64,000 nucleotides of DNA from Myroides guanonis (GTDB taxonomy: Bacteria > Bacteroidota > Bacteroidia > Flavobacteriales > Flavobacteriaceae). A program made the translations under genes and the position numbers. This document shows, one piece after another, positions 54,761-63,229 of the stretch. Position 1 is the stretch's first letter. Each line of letters starts with the position of its first letter. The stretch lies in assembly GCF_900114085.1 (NCBI RefSeq), contig NZ_FORU01000007.1:1-64000 (forward strand). The letters run 5' to 3'. The notes under the pieces are model-generated. The model searched no databases, was not told where the DNA came from, and saw only the letters and a program-made list of their open reading frames with translations.

Positions 54761-55159
54761 TGGTGGAGTCGCCGAGAATCGAACTCGGGTCCAAACGAGC
54801 AATCCGAAAGCTTTCTACATGTTTAGTTTCCTATTAGTTTTTCGATAAACAGCTCGGCAGAAAACGACCACTGTTTACTTAGCCTCTAAATTTTCAAAAC
54901 TGTACCGAAGCAATACAATCTCTAGGTTTACTTTTACGGTTCTCCTTTTAAAAACGCCATAAACCAAGGCTTTTTAGGAGAATCTAGCTTTCCCACCTGG
55001 TGGGAACTAGGCAAATCTTACTATAAATTCAGATTAAGCAGCTAAAGCGTAATTATTTTCGCCGTTTGAAAAGTTTGAAATATGATATTTACGAGCTGTA
55101 TCTCAGCGCTCGACATGCTTACTAACCAATTCCACCCGCTGTCAAAGCCAATCGACCCC
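54761..55159 (-). ncRNA. ssrA: transfer-messenger RNA (tmRNA)
   Basis: 399 nt. The 3' end reads GGACCCGAGTTCGATTC then GGCGACTCCACCA, a T-arm and CCA end; the 5' end GGGGTCG pairs with CGACTCC to close the acceptor stem. The tag frame at 55034-55063 reads GENNYALAA and stop, the form usual in this phylum, with GGC (Gly) as resume codon. The RNA rescues stalled ribosomes and marks their products for degradation; it is independent of the neighbouring genes. Confidence 0.97.
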
Positions 55160-55289
55160 ATTAATTAGAGATGCAAATATACAATATTTTTATACTAGTA
55201 ATCCTAATTATTTTGGAACAAAAAGTTAACCCCTAATTTAAATTCATGAGGATATTACAATATTTCTTTTAAAATGATTTTATAAGCTT

Positions 55290-55297
55290 TATATTTG
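55290..55297 (+). promoter_or_regulatory. -7 promoter box TATATTTG
   Basis: A perfect TAnnTTTG, 50 bp before the dehydrogenase gene at 55347. Confidence 0.5.
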
Positions 55298-55346
55298 AGA
55301 GTTGACTTATAGTGTATAATGTCACATGAATTCTTAATATAATTAT

Positions 55347-56549
55347 ATGAAAATAGGTATTATCAGAGAAAGAAAAAATCCACCAGATAGAAGAGCTGTT
55401 TTTTCGCCAAGTAAAGCTAGCGAAGTAATGAAAGAGTACCCCGATGTAGAAATTGTTGTGGAAAAATCTGATAATCGTTTTTTTAGTGATGACTCTTACA
55501 GAGAAAGCGGAATAAAAGTAGTTGATGATTTGTCGGATTGCGATATTTTATTGGGAGTGAAAGAAGTGCCTATTGATGCTTTAATTCCAAATAAAACATA
55601 TTTTTTCTTTTCCCATACTATCAAAAAACAGAAACACAATAGAAAATTATTACAAGCTTGTTTAGAGAAGAATATTAGGCTGATTGATTTCGAAACTTTG
55701 GTTGATGATTCAGGTCATAGATTGATTGGTTTTGGTCGATATGCGGGTATTGTTGGAGCATATAATACATTGAGAACTTTCGGTATTAAATATGAACTCT
55801 TTAATCTTGTTAAAGCGGAAGGTTTACAGCATCAGAATGAATTAATCGAACGCTTAAAACGCCCGTATTTACCTCCTATTAAAATAGTCTTAACTGGATT
55901 TGGCAAAGTGGGTAAGGGAGCTAAAGAAATGCTGGATGGTATGAAAATGAAAGAGGTTTCAATAGATGATTTTCTTTCTAAATCATATGATGTACCTGTT
56001 TATACGCATATCGATACTAAAGACTATTATAAAAGAATTGACGGGCAAGATTTTGATAAACAAGATTTTTATCTACACCCAGAAAAGTATACTTCAAATT
56101 TCGAACGCTTTAGTCAAGAAGCAGATGTTTTTATAGCAGGTCATTTTTATAAGAATGGTTCTCCTAAAATTCTTACTAGAGAAATGTTGAATGCTGCTAA
56201 GAATACTATTAAAGTCATTGGAGATATTTCATGTGATGTAGATAATGGTCCTATTGATTCAACTCTTAGGGTTTCTACTATTGCAGAACCTTTTTATGGG
56301 TATTATCCTAGAACTGGAGAAGAGGTTCATTTTGAACATCCAGGTGCTGTAGTTGTAATGGCAATTGATAATTTACCATGTGAATTACCACAAGATGCTA
56401 CAGATGGTTTTGGTGAAATGTTTACAGAACTTATTTTACCGGAAATTTTAAAGATTGAACGTTCAGAGATTTTGAATCGCGCTACAATTACAGAAAATGG
56501 AAAGTTAAGAGAGCGATATCTTTATTTAGAAGATTATGTAAACGCATAA
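55347..56549 (+). CDS. saccharopine/alanine dehydrogenase-like NAD(P)-dependent enzyme
   Basis: 400 residues. The N-terminus KIGIIRERKNPPDRRAVFSP is the AlaDh/PNT-type substrate-binding domain (compare the lysine-forming saccharopine dehydrogenase, LYS1). A Rossmann motif IVLTGFGKVGKGAKEML lies at about 180-197, and GDISCDVDNGPIDST matches the conserved DxSxD block of the family. In bacteria the true substrate is often unknown. It has its own promoter and ends at a terminator shared with the convergent gene. Confidence 0.8.
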   Translation: MKIGIIRERKNPPDRRAVFSPSKASEVMKEYPDVEIVVEKSDNRFFSDDSYRESGIKVVDDLSDCDILLGVKEVPIDALIPNKTYFFFSHTIKKQKHNRKLLQACLEKNIRLIDFETLVDDSGHRLIGFGRYAGIVGAYNTLRTFGIKYELFNLVKAEGLQHQNELIERLKRPYLPPIKIVLTGFGKVGKGAKEMLDGMKMKEVSIDDFLSKSYDVPVYTHIDTKDYYKRIDGQDFDKQDFYLHPEKYTSNFERFSQEADVFIAGHFYKNGSPKILTREMLNAAKNTIKVIGDISCDVDNGPIDSTLRVSTIAEPFYGYYPRTGEEVHFEHPGAVVVMAIDNLPCELPQDATDGFGEMFTELILPEILKIERSEILNRATITENGKLRERYLYLEDYVNA

Positions 56550-56580
56550 TTGATTATTTAAACTACATATACCATTGACA

Positions 56581-56616
56581 AAAAAGGTTCTTTCATTATA
56601 ACGAAAGAACCTTTTT
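56581..56616. terminator. bidirectional terminator overlapping the FUSC stop codon
   Basis: AAAAAGGTTCTTTC and GAAAGAACCTTTTT, a perfect 14-bp stem. The loop ATTATAAC contains the stop codon of the minus-strand gene (56596-56598). Confidence 0.88.
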
Positions 56617-58848
56617 TGTTTGTATTTGCTTGTTAATTTGAGATTTGAAGTTAATTTTCTGAGCGATTTTTAGAATTTTATCAGAGAGTTTTACCATCCA
56701 CATAAGTTGTTCTATTACCAATACAGATTCTTCCATTTTTTCTTGAATGTCTAAATCATTACTTAAGCTTTGCTTTAATTCTGTTTCTCGTATTTCTTTT
56801 AAATATAGATAGCTTATTTGAAATTCCTCTTTGGCAGCTACAGATGGTACTTTGCTCTCCAATTCCTCTAATATTATAGAGGTAGTATTCAAATTGTTAA
56901 TGATGTAGTCCATAACAGAATTAAATGCTTTGGAAGCTTCTGTTGTCTTTCTTGATTGAATATAGGTGCCTATTGAAGCTGCTGAGGATAATAATGTATG
57001 ATTTAGTACAGCTAACTCATATAGCTCTGCTCGATATTTTTGTTTAGATTTTGGTTCTTGTATCATCCTCTGAAAGGAAGCCATTAAATTCCCTACCTCT
57101 ATGAAAGCATATTTTCTTGCTAATTTGTAAGGTAGAGTAACAGCTCCTTTTTCATTGTAGTATATGGAAATTTCTTTGATGTAATCTCTATTTGCTTTAA
57201 TTGAATTGGATAGATGTTTATTTACATTTAAAAACTCCCAAGAAGGCCACAATAGATAATTTGCTCCAAATGCTAGAATAGCTCCTAAAAACGTATCAAT
57301 AATTCTGTATACTAATAGGTCCATAAAATTCGGAGTTAGTATTCCGAAAATTAATACCACATATATAGTAATAAAGGTGACACCTACTTTATAATCTGTA
57401 TGTGAAAACCAATATCCCATTATCATGGTAAACACAGTTAAATAAGCTAAGTAGTTAACTTCTTTTATAAAATAAAGTAGCGCAAAAGCTATTAATCCAC
57501 CTATAACAGTCCCTATAACACGCTCAAAAGAACGCTGTTTTGTTAGTCCATAACCCGGACGCATAATAACTACAATGGTCAGTAAAATCCAATAACCATT
57601 CAATAGATTGAAGATCTGTCCAATTAGAAAACCAATCAAAATAGTAATTGTAAGACGAACCGCATGCCTGAAGATAATAGATGAAAAATTAAAGTTTTCC
57701 TTTAATGTTGACCACCTATAGTGTTGTGGTGTAAGGAATTTCTCTAAGTCTTTGAATTGTTCTTCAATATTAGCATCAAAAACTTTATCTAGTAAAACAC
57801 GTTCTAAACCTTTAATTTTCTCTATTTGACTTTCGGCATAATGTATAACATTCGAAAATTGTAAAACGGCTTCAATTCTAGTTGGTGCATTTGTTGTTTG
57901 TTCGAAATCTTTTAATTTGCTTTTAAGTTCTTCTAATGCTTTAGTCAAGTTTGAGGGAGTACGATACTTATCACCCATATTAAGGGTAGTACCGATATTA
58001 TAAATGGTTTCTGAAAATTGAAATGCAAGTTGCTGATAACATTGTATAATATCTTCATGACCTTTAAATAATTCATGTAATCTTTGGTGATCAAAGTTTG
58101 TTGAAACTGCCATTTCTTGAATTTCAACTAATTCAGAAAAGGCTACTAGTAATTTTCTATTATTAGCGGAGTTTCCAGTGTTAGCTTTGTTCTTTATTAG
58201 ATATTCCCTAAGATTTTGATGAATCTCATTTAATTTGATCTGAATGTTTAATTGTTTTTCAACGATTTTTTGTGTGTTTGCATTTTTAGACCATAATTCA
58301 GCTCTATATTTCAAATATTTTGAAGTTAGTTCTAAACAATCAGAGGTTTGTAAAATGGCATATCTTCTAGGTCTTATTAATTGAAAGATAACAGAGACTA
58401 ATGTATATAACAAACCACCTAGTAGCAGCATTAAACAATGTGTTAATATTCCTTCTTCATCATAATTATGTGCAAATGCTAAACAGACAGCTAGCAATCC
58501 TGTAAATGAAAGCATATTTGCTCTATGTCCATATACTGCAATCATGCTCAAGGAGAAGATAATTCCAATAAAAATGGGATAGAATGTCCAATGTCCAAGG
58601 GTAATTGAAAGTAAAAACGTTATAAAAGGTATTGCAATTGCTCCAGTTAATAACCCTACTATTTTGTCTTTAAAACTACTTGGAATGTCTACAGGAGAGG
58701 TTAATAAAGCTCCCATGGCAATTGTAAAAGCCAATGTAAATTCTTTATAAGGCAATAGTATTAAAAAAGGTATTACTGATGATATTGTAATCTTTAACGA
58801 ATCGGATAGATGCGAATTGTCGGTGAATTTTCTTGCTTGTTTTAGCAT
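56596..58848 (-). CDS. FUSC/YccS-family inner-membrane protein
   Basis: 750 residues in a duplicated design: a block of six or so membrane helices (about 20-165), a large cytoplasmic helical domain (about 170-390), a second membrane block (about 395-520, RLTITILIGFLIGQIF and VVIMRPGYGLTKQRSFERVIGT in parts) and a C-terminal cytoplasmic domain. VIMRPGYGLTKQR is the FUSC signature. The family is thought to export aromatic acids or similar compounds, but few members are tested. Confidence 0.88.
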   Translation of the reverse strand: MLKQARKFTDNSHLSDSLKITISSVIPFLILLPYKEFTLAFTIAMGALLTSPVDIPSSFKDKIVGLLTGAIAIPFITFLLSITLGHWTFYPIFIGIIFSLSMIAVYGHRANMLSFTGLLAVCLAFAHNYDEEGILTHCLMLLLGGLLYTLVSVIFQLIRPRRYAILQTSDCLELTSKYLKYRAELWSKNANTQKIVEKQLNIQIKLNEIHQNLREYLIKNKANTGNSANNRKLLVAFSELVEIQEMAVSTNFDHQRLHELFKGHEDIIQCYQQLAFQFSETIYNIGTTLNMGDKYRTPSNLTKALEELKSKLKDFEQTTNAPTRIEAVLQFSNVIHYAESQIEKIKGLERVLLDKVFDANIEEQFKDLEKFLTPQHYRWSTLKENFNFSSIIFRHAVRLTITILIGFLIGQIFNLLNGYWILLTIVVIMRPGYGLTKQRSFERVIGTVIGGLIAFALLYFIKEVNYLAYLTVFTMIMGYWFSHTDYKVGVTFITIYVVLIFGILTPNFMDLLVYRIIDTFLGAILAFGANYLLWPSWEFLNVNKHLSNSIKANRDYIKEISIYYNEKGAVTLPYKLARKYAFIEVGNLMASFQRMIQEPKSKQKYRAELYELAVLNHTLLSSAASIGTYIQSRKTTEASKAFNSVMDYIINNLNTTSIILEELESKVPSVAAKEEFQISYLYLKEIRETELKQSLSNDLDIQEKMEESVLVIEQLMWMVKLSDKILKIAQKINFKSQINKQIQTKKVLSL

Positions 58849-58945
58849 TCTTAGATTTAAAAAGTATAGACTATTTTACACAGCAATATACAGCAATTTA
58901 AATACCAAATAAAATCAAAAACTATATTTATTTCTCTTTTTTTAG

Positions 58946-58953
58946 TAGTTTTG
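58946..58953 (+). promoter_or_regulatory. -7 promoter box TAGTTTTG
   Basis: A perfect TAnnTTTG, 52 bp before def. Confidence 0.5.
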
Positions 58954-59004
58954 CTCCGATTTCCATTATTTGTATGGAAGTGAATTATTTAAAAAGAAGG
59001 AATT

Positions 59005-59592
59005 ATGATTTTACCGATAGTAGGCTATGGGGACGCAGTTTTAAGAAAAGTAGGAGAAGACATTTCTAATGACTACCCGAATTTGAATGAGGTTATAAAG
59101 AATATGTTTGAAACTATGGATAATGCTAGTGGTGTTGGTTTAGCGGCACCTCAAGTTGGATTACCAATTAGATTATTTGTAGTCGATGGAAAACCTTTTG
59201 CAGACTATGATGACATTAGTAAAGAAGAGGCAGAATTTTTAAATACATTTAGACAAGTATTTATCAATGCTGTTATAATAAAAGAAGAGGGTGAAGAATG
59301 GGCTTTTAACGAAGGGTGTTTGAGTATTCCAGATGTTAATGAGGATGTTTACAGAAAAGAGCGTATCACTATAGAGTATTTAGATGAAAACTTTTCTAAA
59401 AAAGTTGAGCAGTTTGATGGGTTAGCCGCAAGGGTTATTCAACATGAATATGACCACATTGAGGGAATTCTATTTACTGATAAGATTTCTAGTTTAAAAA
59501 AGAAGTTAAACGCAAGACGTTTGAATAATATTTTGGAGGGAAAAATTGCACCTCATTATAAAATGAAGTTTGCTAATAAAAAAGGCAGATAA
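59005..59592 (+). CDS. def: peptide deformylase
   Basis: 195 residues. All three family motifs are present: GVGLAAPQVG (43-52), EGCLSIP with the metal-binding C105, and QHEYDHIEG with H147, E148 and H151. Removes the formyl group from nascent proteins. The DUF5606 gene follows at 58 bp, a neighbour pair usual in Bacteroidota. Confidence 0.97.
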   Translation: MILPIVGYGDAVLRKVGEDISNDYPNLNEVIKNMFETMDNASGVGLAAPQVGLPIRLFVVDGKPFADYDDISKEEAEFLNTFRQVFINAVIIKEEGEEWAFNEGCLSIPDVNEDVYRKERITIEYLDENFSKKVEQFDGLAARVIQHEYDHIEGILFTDKISSLKKKLNARRLNNILEGKIAPHYKMKFANKKGR

Positions 59593-59650
59593 TTAATTGG
59601 AATTTAATTGCAAATTTAGATATTTGCTATTCTTATAAAAAAAAGTAAAA

Positions 59651-60073
59651 ATGAGTTTAGATAAAGTTTTATCGATTTCAGGGAAACCAGGGTTATATGA
59701 ATTGAAAGTTCAAACTAGAACTGGTTTTATTGCAGAATCAATGGTAGATGGTAAAAGAAGTACTATAGGATTAAAACACAATGTAAGTTTGTTGTCTGAG
59801 ATTTCTATGTATACATATGGAGGAGAAGTTAAACTTTTTGATGTATTCAAATCTATTGCTACTAAAGAGAATAATGGTCAAGCGATCTCTCATAAAGAAG
59901 ATAATTCAGTTTTAGTTGAATATTTCAGAGAAATCATGCCTGAGTTTGATGAAGAGCGAGTGTATGTGTCAGACATTAAGAAAGTTTTGACTTGGTACAA
60001 TATCCTACAAAATAAAGGAATGTTCACTGAAGATACTTTTAAGGAAGTTGAAGTTTCTGAAGAAGCAAAATAA
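59651..60073 (+). CDS. DUF5606 domain-containing protein
   Basis: 140 residues, cytoplasmic. The first half, SLDKVLSISGKPGLYELK and RTGFIAESMVDGKRST, is the typical DUF5606 start; the second half is helical and acidic. It lies between def and mazG, with a terminator after it. Function unknown. Confidence 0.85.
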   Translation: MSLDKVLSISGKPGLYELKVQTRTGFIAESMVDGKRSTIGLKHNVSLLSEISMYTYGGEVKLFDVFKSIATKENNGQAISHKEDNSVLVEYFREIMPEFDEERVYVSDIKKVLTWYNILQNKGMFTEDTFKEVEVSEEAK

Positions 60074-60077
60074 AAAT

Positions 60078-60104
60078 AAAAAGCCCGCTAGACGGGCTTT
60101 TTTT
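60078..60104 (+). terminator. intrinsic terminator after the DUF5606 gene
   Basis: AAAAAGCCCG, loop CTAGA, CGGGCTTTTTTT. mazG starts only 15 bp later, so read-through or its own promoter within the hairpin region must serve it. Confidence 0.9.
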
Positions 60105-60118
60105 ATATAGATATATTT

Positions 60119-60895
60119 ATGAATACAAGAGAAGAACAATTAAAGTCCTTAGATAGATTGCTTACAATCATGGATGAGCTAAGAGAAAAATGTCCATGGG
60201 ATAAAAAGCAAACTTTTGAATCGCTTAAGCATTTGACTATAGAAGAAGTATATGAATTAGGAGATGCTATTTCAGAAAATGATTGCAATGAAGTAAAAAA
60301 AGAGTTAGGAGATTTATTGCTACATATTTTTTTCTATTCAAAAATAGGTAGTGAGACTTATAATTTTGACATTGGTGATGTGGCAAATGCTATTTCAGAT
60401 AAACTTATTTTTAGACATCCTCATATTTACGGTGATACAGAAGTTTCAAGTGTTGATGAAGTATTAAACAACTGGGAGAAATTAAAACTGAAAGAGGGAA
60501 ATACATCAGTGTTAGGAGGAGTTCCAAAATCATTACCAGCCATGATTAAATCATTTCGAATTCAAGATAAAGCTAAAGGAGTGGGATTTGATTGGGCTTC
60601 AAAAAAGGAGGTTTGGGAGAAAGTAGAAGAGGAGATAGGAGAATTTAAGGCGGAAGAAGAGTCGGGAGATCTTGATAAAATGGAGCAGGAGTTCGGAGAT
60701 GTCTTGTTTTCCATGATAAATTACGCAAGATTTTTAGGAATTAATCCAGAGACAGCTTTAGAGAGAACTAACAAGAAATTTATTAATAGGTTTCAGTTTA
60801 TTGAAGAAAAAGCCAAAGAAAATGAAAAATTAATTCATAATTTAAGTTTAAATGAGATGGAGTTCTTTTGGAATTTGTCAAAAGATAAGTTTTAG
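60119..60895 (+). CDS. mazG: nucleoside triphosphate pyrophosphohydrolase MazG
   Basis: 258 residues with two MazG units: the first with CPWDKKQTFESLKHLTIEE and EVKKELGDLLLHIFFYS (ExxED-type metal site), the second with EEIGEFKAEEE and EQEFGDVLFSMINYAR. Full-length, like the E. coli protein. It hydrolyses (d)NTPs to monophosphates and helps clear damaged nucleotides. Confidence 0.95.
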   Translation: MNTREEQLKSLDRLLTIMDELREKCPWDKKQTFESLKHLTIEEVYELGDAISENDCNEVKKELGDLLLHIFFYSKIGSETYNFDIGDVANAISDKLIFRHPHIYGDTEVSSVDEVLNNWEKLKLKEGNTSVLGGVPKSLPAMIKSFRIQDKAKGVGFDWASKKEVWEKVEEEIGEFKAEEESGDLDKMEQEFGDVLFSMINYARFLGINPETALERTNKKFINRFQFIEEKAKENEKLIHNLSLNEMEFFWNLSKDKF

Positions 60896-60971
60896 TCTCT
60901 GTTAATTTTTGTTGAAAGTTTTAGTTTTTCAGATATTGAGTTAACTTTACTCCTGAAAAAAAATATCTAAA

Positions 60972-63026
60972 ATGACAATTCAGAAAAAAATAATGTTCCC
61001 TTTTATATTTGGGATATGTGCTTCTATGTTTGCACAAGATGCAAATGTTAGGCAAAAAATTACTAGGAATTACGATTTAGCTAACACCAATTCTCTTGTA
61101 GAAAAACTGACACTTAGCGCTAATTCTTCAAAAGAATTAGCCCTTAAAATAGCAAAGGAAAAAAACCTACCAATATCAGGAATTTCAAATGAAGGAAGGT
61201 TTTTTGAGCTACAAGGTGTCTTCCCAAATGGAGATCTTAAATATTTCACTACTTATAATGCTGGGAGTAGAGCTACGGCACGAGTTAATTCAATTTCAAC
61301 GGGAGGGGAATTCAAACTTAATCTGAATGGTGAAAACATGATTATTGGTATTCTTGAGGGTACTGTAGCACTAGAAACACACCAAGAGTTTACAGATGAT
61401 AATGGGGTTACTCGAGTGAAGAAAGGTGAAAATTTCCCTCCACTTCAAAATTTCCCTCAAAATCAATTGGAAAACTATTTGTTTCAAAAAGCTCATGCTA
61501 CTCATACTACAGGAACATTAATTGCAAAAGGACTTAATCCTAAAGCAAAAGGAATAGCTCCAAAAGCAAGTGTAAATATGTTTAATTGGAATGGTGATGT
61601 AGCAAAAATGACTACACAAGCTAGTAAAGGTTTACTAGTCTCGAATCATTCTTATGGAATCAATATAGTAGTGCCTGATGGTAAAGGAGGATATGTATTG
61701 GTCGTAGCACCTGGGAATTTTGGATTGTATGAGGAAGAAGCAATTGCTTATGATAAATTAATATATAATCATAAATACTACCAGCCAGTCATGGCAGCAG
61801 GTAACGATAGAGGATGGGCTAAAGCAGCTAATCCTAGTAAAAAGGGTAATGATATGTTACTAGGTAAAACTGTAGCAAAAAACACTGTGGTAGTTGCAGC
61901 GGTAGAAGAAGTGTTAAATTATACTTCGGCTAGTGATGTGATTATGTCCGATTTTAGTAATTTTGGTCCAGCAGACGATTTTAGAATTAAGCCAGATATT
62001 TCTGCTAAAGGAGTAAAGGTGTTGTCTGCATTATATGAATTTCCAAAACCACCAAACTCAATTTATTCAGAACCTTTGAATAATCTTTATGTTGAAAATG
62101 AAGGAACATCTATGGCTGCTCCTGTAGTTACTGGTGTTTTTGCTCTATGGCAACAATGGGCTATAGAAAACTCTAAAGATGGTGTTCCATTTAAATCTGC
62201 AACATTAAGAGCTATGATGGCTCACACTGCAGATGAAGCAGGAAATACACCAGGTCCAGATCATATGTTTGGATGGGGATTGCTTAATGCTCAAAGAGGA
62301 GTAGAAGTAATGTTGAATTCTAAAATAGAAGGTGCTTCTGTTATAGAAGAAAATATTTTAAATAACAATGCCAAGTATGATAAAACAATATCGGTTAATG
62401 GAGAAGTTAGCAAAATCAATGTTACTATAGCGTGGACAGATCCAGCGGGGACTTTTCATATGAGTAATTTTGAAAGTGAAAATAACGTTATTCCAGCAAT
62501 TGTTAATGATTTAGATGTGGTTGTAACAAAAGCCGGAGAGGAATTCTTACCATGGAAATTGAAAAAAGATTTTAATGATTTAAGAGCGATTAAAGAAAAT
62601 AATGATGTTGATAATATTGAGAAAATAGAAATAGATAACGTTACTGCTGGTGAATATACAGTATCTGTATCACACAAAGGAAGCTTGACTTTCGATATGC
62701 AAGAATACAGTTTAATTGTTTCTCTAATTAAAGAAGACGGAACTTTATTATCTACAGATAATAATCAATTAACTACAGTAGATACTTTTAAAATTTGGCC
62801 AAATCCGGTGAATGAGGTTTTAAATATTACTATTCCAGAATCTAATGGTTTTGAAAAAGTATCTTACGCTATTTATGACATTACTGGTAAATTGTTATCT
62901 AGAGGTCATGAGCAAAATAATACTTCTATTGAAGTCCCTGTTTCTGAATTATCTAAAGGAGTTTACTTTATAGAAATTCAATCTAATGGATTAAAATCTT
63001 CTACACAGAAATTTATAAAGAACTAA
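60972..63026 (+). CDS. T9SS-sorted S8 (subtilisin-like) serine protease
   Basis: 684 residues: signal peptide (ending MFAQD), S8 catalytic domain (about 105-440), a beta domain (about 450-600) and a type A T9SS C-terminal signal (IWPNPVNEVLNI, GKLLSRG, SKGVYFIEIQSNG, ending KFIKN). Catalytic His178 (HATHTTGT) and Ser380 (EGTSMAAP) are clear. At the Asp position relatives usually read VWDGG; here it reads IGILEGT, so Glu129 appears to replace Asp. The protein is probably exported across the outer membrane, and activity may be altered. Confidence 0.9.
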   Translation: MTIQKKIMFPFIFGICASMFAQDANVRQKITRNYDLANTNSLVEKLTLSANSSKELALKIAKEKNLPISGISNEGRFFELQGVFPNGDLKYFTTYNAGSRATARVNSISTGGEFKLNLNGENMIIGILEGTVALETHQEFTDDNGVTRVKKGENFPPLQNFPQNQLENYLFQKAHATHTTGTLIAKGLNPKAKGIAPKASVNMFNWNGDVAKMTTQASKGLLVSNHSYGINIVVPDGKGGYVLVVAPGNFGLYEEEAIAYDKLIYNHKYYQPVMAAGNDRGWAKAANPSKKGNDMLLGKTVAKNTVVVAAVEEVLNYTSASDVIMSDFSNFGPADDFRIKPDISAKGVKVLSALYEFPKPPNSIYSEPLNNLYVENEGTSMAAPVVTGVFALWQQWAIENSKDGVPFKSATLRAMMAHTADEAGNTPGPDHMFGWGLLNAQRGVEVMLNSKIEGASVIEENILNNNAKYDKTISVNGEVSKINVTIAWTDPAGTFHMSNFESENNVIPAIVNDLDVVVTKAGEEFLPWKLKKDFNDLRAIKENNDVDNIEKIEIDNVTAGEYTVSVSHKGSLTFDMQEYSLIVSLIKEDGTLLSTDNNQLTTVDTFKIWPNPVNEVLNITIPESNGFEKVSYAIYDITGKLLSRGHEQNNTSIEVPVSELSKGVYFIEIQSNGLKSSTQKFIKN

Positions 63027-63055
63027 TTATAGGAGAACAATACTTTTTATACATT

Positions 63056-63094
63056 AAAGACCTTATTAAATTTTATTTAATAAGGTCTTTTTTT
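63056..63094 (+). terminator. intrinsic terminator of the S8 protease gene
   Basis: AAAGACCTTATTAAA and TTTAATAAGGTCTTT with a 5-nt loop, T-tract after. Confidence 0.9.
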
Positions 63095-63173
63095 GTTCTA
63101 TTCTACAGAAATCCTTTTTAAGTTTTCATTTTACTAACAAAAAATCTATTTGGCTTAATAAGATTAAAGCAAT

Positions 63174-63207
63174 AAAAAAACGCGAACCAACTGGTTCGCG
63201 TTTTTTT
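63174..63207 (-). terminator. terminator of the OmpA-like gene
   Basis: A7-CGCGAACCA, AC, TGGTTCGCG-T7: 16-bp arms. Symmetric, so it works on both strands; it lies 23 bp after the stop of the minus-strand gene. Confidence 0.9.
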
Positions 63208-63229
63208 ATTTAGAGCGATAAGTAAAAGT

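Noticed and set aside
54761..55159. tRNA gene suggested by the CCA end and T-arm
   Set aside because: The 5' partner of the acceptor stem lies 399 nt away and a tag frame is present, so it is tmRNA.
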